Assembly: GCA_018823835.1 (NCBI GenBank)
Contig: JAHJHT010000009.1
Location: forward strand, 142,045-206,044
Origin: Alphaproteobacteria bacterium
GTDB lineage: Bacteria > Pseudomonadota > Alphaproteobacteria > Rhizobiales > Rhizobiaceae
Length of the DNA: 64,000 nt
Reading direction: 5' to 3'
In this document: in pieces, positions 60,861 through 64,000 of the stretch
Position numbering within the stretch: position 1 is the stretch's first letter
Layout of the letters: each line of letters begins with the position of its first letter
Notes under the pieces: generated by a model
Told to the model about the DNA's origin: nothing
Seen by the model: the letters and a program-made list of their open reading frames with translations, nothing else
The model's database searches: none
Made by a program: the position numbers and the translations under genes

Positions 60861-61691
60861 ATGAGCGACGCGACCGCAGATTTTCACGGAAGCGGACCGC
60901 TATTTCGGGCAGCGAGCCGGCGAAGGTCGCTGCAGGCGCGGGTTCTCGGCTGGCTGAAGCAGCTTGGCCGCCGCAGTGCCGGCCCGGTCGCCTATCCGCC
61001 GATCGATGCCGGCACCGTGATCTATGCTGTCGGCGACATCCATGGCCGCTCCGACCTGCTGGACGGCGTGCATGCGATGATCGATGCGGATTTCGGACGC
61101 CGCATCGGCAAGCGGCAGGCGGAGATCTACCTCGGCGATTATGTCGACCGCGGGCCGGACAGTGCCGGCGTGCTCGCCCGGCTGCGCCGACGGGCGGAGG
61201 CGCGCAAGGTGATCGCGATTTCGGGTAACCACGAGGACACGCTGCTCGGCTTCCTGGAAGGACGTATCGCGGCGCGCGAATGGCTGGAATGGGGAGGGGC
61301 TGCGACCGCGCTCTCCTACGGCGTCAACCCGCAGAGCGAGGCCGTTCTGGCTGCCGCGATGGCCCGCGCGGTGCCGCTCGAGGACGTCGCCTTCCTGCGC
61401 GGGCTGAGGCTCGCGTTTCACTACGGGCCCTATTTCTTCGCCCATGCCGGCGTGCGGCCCGGCCGGCCGCTCGAAAAGCAGGTGGCCGACGACCTGATGT
61501 GGATCCGCAAGCCGTTCCTCAACCATCAGGGCGGCTTCGGCGCGATCGTCGTGCATGGCCACACGCCGCGCCCGGCGCCGGAATTCCGGGGCAACCGCAT
61601 CAATCTCGACACCGGCGCCTACGCGACCGGGCGACTGGCCTGCCTGCGCATCGACGCGACCGGCGCCGAATTGCTGGAAGGGCCGCGATGA
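60861..61691 (+). CDS. PPP-family metallophosphoesterase (serine/threonine phosphatase-like)
   Basis: 276 aa. The three metal motifs are GDIHGRSDLL (near 59), GDYVDRGPDS (near 93) and GNHEDTLLG (near 121), followed by HAGVRPG and VHGHTPRP, as in bacterial PP1/ApaH-like phosphatases. It is cytoplasmic. It starts 6 bp after exoP, so it probably acts with the co-polymerase kinase, although PPP enzymes usually target phospho-Ser/Thr or nucleotides. A low-molecular-weight tyrosine phosphatase (Wzb) is the usual partner and is not seen. Confidence 0.88.
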   Translation: MSDATADFHGSGPLFRAASRRRSLQARVLGWLKQLGRRSAGPVAYPPIDAGTVIYAVGDIHGRSDLLDGVHAMIDADFGRRIGKRQAEIYLGDYVDRGPDSAGVLARLRRRAEARKVIAISGNHEDTLLGFLEGRIAAREWLEWGGAATALSYGVNPQSEAVLAAAMARAVPLEDVAFLRGLRLAFHYGPYFFAHAGVRPGRPLEKQVADDLMWIRKPFLNHQGGFGAIVVHGHTPRPAPEFRGNRINLDTGAYATGRLACLRIDATGAELLEGPR

Positions 61692-61773
61692 GGCCCGCCG
61701 GCTCAAGCGTTTTCAACTGCGGCGGGAACGCTTGCGTGCCGCTCGCATCATCGAACAGGGATTGGATGCCAGG

Positions 61774-63129
61774 ATGCGTTTGACAATGATCGGCAGTGGC
61801 TATGTCGGGCTGGTATCCGGCGCGTGCCTGGCGGATTTCGGCCACCAGGTGGTGTGCGTCGATACGGACGAGACCAAAATCGCGGCTCTGAAAGAGGGCA
61901 AGATACCGATCTTCGAGCCAGGCCTCGACGAGCTGGTCTCGAGCAATGCGCGGATCGGCAGGCTGTCCTTCTCGACCGACCTGTCGCCGGCCGTCGAGGA
62001 GGCCGAGGTGATCTTCATCGCCGTCGGCACGCCGTCGCGGCGCGGGGACGGCCACGCAGACCTCTCCTATGTGCATGAGGCGGCGCGCTCGATCGCACCG
62101 CGCCTGAAAGGCTTCACCGTCGTCGTGACGAAATCGACCGTGCCGGTGGGCACCGGCGACGAGATCGAGAAGATCATCCGCAAGGCCAATCCAGCCGCCG
62201 ACGTTGCCGTCGTATCGAACCCGGAATTCCTGCGCGAGGGCGCGGCGATCGACGACTTCAGGCACCCCGACCGCATCGTCGTCGGCCTCTCGGACGAGCG
62301 GGCGAGGGCGGTGATGACCGAGGTCTACCGGCCGCTCTATCTCAACCAGGCGCCGATGGTGTTCACCGACCGGCGCACGTCCGAGCTGATCAAGTATGCC
62401 GGCAACGCCTTCCTGGCGATGAAGATCACCTTCATCAACGAGATCGCGGAACTCTGCGAGCGGACCGGCGCCAACGTGCAGGAGGTGGCGCGCGGCATCG
62501 GTCTCGACAAGCGGATCGGCCCGAAATTCCTCAATGCGGGACCGGGCTATGGCGGCTCGTGCTTTCCCAAGGACACGGTGGCGCTGATCAAGACGGCGCA
62601 GGATTTCGGCAGCCCGATGCGGCTTATCGAGACGACCGAGGCGATCAACACAGCGCGCAAGCGCTCGATCGCGCGCAAGATCATCGCGGCCTGCGGCGGC
62701 GACGTCAGTGAGCGACGCATCGCCGTGCTCGGCCTGACCTTCAAGCCCAACACCGACGACATGCGCGAGGCGCCCTCGCTCGCCATCATCCAGGCTCTGC
62801 AGGACGCCGGCGCCACGATCGCCGCCTACGATCCGGAGGGCATGGAGAATGCCCGCACGATGCTTCAGGGCGTCGAATTCGGCATTGACGCCTACGACGT
62901 GGCGCGCGACGCCGACGCGCTGGTGATCGTTACCGAGTGGAACGCCTTCCGGGCGATGGATTTCAGGCGGCTGAAGCAAGTGATGCGGACGCCGCTTCTG
63001 GTCGACCTGCGCAATATCTATCGCAAGGAAGAGGTTCGCGGCGAGGGTTTTGCCTATGTCGGGGTCGGTCGACCCGCCGAAGACTATCTTAGCCCGCTGC
63101 ATATAGGCCTTAAGACTGCCGGTGCGTGA
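61774..63129 (+). CDS. ugd: UDP-glucose 6-dehydrogenase
   Basis: 451 aa. MIGSGYVGLVSGACLADFGHQVVCVDTDE binds NAD, FIAVGTPSRRGDGHADL, VTKSTVPVGTG, SNPEFLREGAAIDDF, and GPGYGGSCFPKDT with the catalytic cysteine follow in order. It produces UDP-glucuronic acid, giving the polymer a uronic acid. The ATG at 61774 is preceded by a modest AGG. It lies between the phosphatase and galU. Confidence 0.96.
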   Translation: MRLTMIGSGYVGLVSGACLADFGHQVVCVDTDETKIAALKEGKIPIFEPGLDELVSSNARIGRLSFSTDLSPAVEEAEVIFIAVGTPSRRGDGHADLSYVHEAARSIAPRLKGFTVVVTKSTVPVGTGDEIEKIIRKANPAADVAVVSNPEFLREGAAIDDFRHPDRIVVGLSDERARAVMTEVYRPLYLNQAPMVFTDRRTSELIKYAGNAFLAMKITFINEIAELCERTGANVQEVARGIGLDKRIGPKFLNAGPGYGGSCFPKDTVALIKTAQDFGSPMRLIETTEAINTARKRSIARKIIAACGGDVSERRIAVLGLTFKPNTDDMREAPSLAIIQALQDAGATIAAYDPEGMENARTMLQGVEFGIDAYDVARDADALVIVTEWNAFRAMDFRRLKQVMRTPLLVDLRNIYRKEEVRGEGFAYVGVGRPAEDYLSPLHIGLKTAGA

Positions 63130-63200
63130 TGAATATTCAATCGGTTGAAGGAAATTATTTGTCCAAAAGGCGTTTTCACCAGACTCTGCTTGATCTATAC

Positions 63201-63212
63201 TGCGCTGCAACA
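63201..63212 (+). promoter_or_regulatory. PhaR-like site upstream of galU
   Basis: TGCGCTGCAACA matches 11 of 12 positions of TGCRNYGCASMA and lies 51 bp before the galU start in an AT-rich 133-bp gap. Confidence 0.35.
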
Positions 63213-63262
63213 TAGCCTGATTTTGGCGGATGGGTGCATGTGATGACGAGGTTGATGCCCGC

Positions 63263-64000
63263 ATGAAAAAAGTCCGCAAAGCAGTTTTCCCGGTTGCCGG
63301 TCTCGGCACGCGCTTCCTGCCGGCCACCAAGGCGATCCCCAAGGAGATGCTGACGGTCGTCGACCGGCCGGTCATCCAGTATGTCGTCGACGAGGCGCGC
63401 GAGGCGGGCATCGAGCACTTCATCTTCGTGACCGGCCGCAACAAGGGCGTCATCGAGGACCATTTCGACATCCAGTTCGAGCTCAACCATACGCTGGCAG
63501 AGCGCGGCAAGGACGACCAGCTGGCGCATCTGCAGCGCCTGCAGCCGCTGGCCGGGCAAACCTCGTTCACCCGCCAGCAGGAGCCGCTCGGCCTCGGACA
63601 TGCCGTCTGGTGCGCGCGCGAACTGGTCGGCGACGAGCCCTTCGCGCTGCTTCTGCCCGACATGATCATGCAGTCGGAAAAGAGCTGCATGCGCGAAATG
63701 GTCGAGTTCTACGACGAGGCAGGCGGCAATGTCGTGGCGGTGCAGGAATGCGATCCGGCCGAGACGCACAAATACGGCATCGTCGGCAAGGGCCGCAGCG
63801 TGCATACCGGCTTCGAGATCACCGGCATGGTGGAAAAGCCCAAGCAGGGCACGGCACCCTCCAACCTCTACATCAACGGCCGCTACATATTGCAGCCGGA
63901 GATCTTCAAGGTGCTGGAGAACCAGGAGCGCGGCGCCGGCAACGAGATCCAGCTGACCGATGCCATGCTGAAGCTCGAGAAGGAGCAGAAATTCCACGGC
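63263..64000 (+). CDS. galU: UTP:glucose-1-phosphate uridylyltransferase (truncated by window edge)
   Basis: 246 residues visible. [31 protein letters not shown] is the nucleotidyl transferase signature, with [20 protein letters not shown] (Asp metal ligand) and GMVEKPKQG following. It makes UDP-glucose for Ugd and the glycosyltransferases. In S. meliloti this enzyme is ExoN. The stop lies beyond the window; typical length is about 295 residues. Confidence 0.95.
   Translation, partial: MKKVRKAVFPVAGLGTRFLPATKAIPKEMLTVVDRPVIQYVVDEAREAGIEHFIFVTGRNKGVIEDHFDIQFELNHTLAERGKDDQLAHLQRLQPLAGQTSFTRQQEPLGLGHAVWCARELVGDEPFALLLPDMIMQSEKSCMREMVEFYDEAGGNVVAVQECDPAETHKYGIVGKGRSVHTGFEITGMVEKPKQGTAPSNLYINGRYILQPEIFKVLENQERGAGNEIQLTDAMLKLEKEQKFHG

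Noticed and set aside
58431..60887. 818-codon open frame antisense to exoP
   Set aside because: Antisense shadow of a certain gene, with Arg/Asp/Leu-rich composition and no recognisable domain.

Overview
The window is high-GC chromosomal DNA with tightly packed genes. It looks alphaproteobacterial, most likely Rhizobiales (Mesorhizobium/Phyllobacteriaceae-like). The evidence is the gene order of the division/cell-wall cluster (rnpB, mraZ-rsmH-ftsL-ftsI-murE-murF-mraY-murD-ftsW-murG-murC-murB-ddl-ftsQ-ftsA-ftsZ-lpxC-bamD-recN), the FtsZ tail ([12 protein letters not shown]), a btaAB betaine-lipid pair, and succinoglycan-type ExoY/ExoP/ExoV-like proteins. Species cannot be fixed from the sequence alone.

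Region 1 (1-18.2 kb) is mixed metabolism and envelope maintenance. It holds a truncated EamA transporter, a fold-III PLP decarboxylase, an EamA transporter with a very His-rich tail, an MltB-type transglycosylase, and a GH25 lysozyme lipoprotein. These are followed by btaA-btaB with a Pho-box-like site, a cupin, a haem peroxidase whose last codons are frameshifted, and a fused 5-oxoprolinase/hydantoinase with a divergent winged-helix regulator. A small lipoprotein, another EamA transporter, a TerB-DnaJ protein, an AmiD-type amidase, an SLT transglycosylase and the RNase P RNA complete the region.

Region 2 (18.2-42.8 kb) begins with a Cys/Met-metabolism PLP enzyme and continues with the full dcw cluster, which makes lipid II and the divisome. 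Many genes overlap by ATGA and are probably co-transcribed. Three TGGGN repeats at 10-bp spacing upstream of mraZ resemble an MraZ operator. A small signal-peptide protein with PAAR-like repeats lies antisense between murB and ddl. A block of ddl switches to AT-rich codons. After recN the expected ligA is absent.

Region 3 (42.8-64 kb) is an exopolysaccharide locus. A plus-strand operon encodes a GT2, a Wzy-like polymerase, a Wzx flippase, a pyruvyl transferase, a Gfo/Idh oxidoreductase and an epimerase/SDR. Leftward genes encode GT2 plus a secreted GH26 hydrolase, ExoY (first sugar transfer), and a large RTX-GH16-RTX glycanase. Rightward genes then encode a membrane GT2, the ExoP/Wzc co-polymerase kinase, a PPP-family phosphatase, UDP-glucose dehydrogenase and GalU (cut by the window edge). 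Together they suggest a Wzy-type acidic, probably pyruvylated polysaccharide with its own trimming enzymes; no outer-membrane exporter or type I exporter is seen. TGCANTGCA-type palindromes recur in five intergenic regions of this locus and match, fully or partly, the PhaR/AniA consensus as I remember it. This is the most interesting regulatory pattern in the window.
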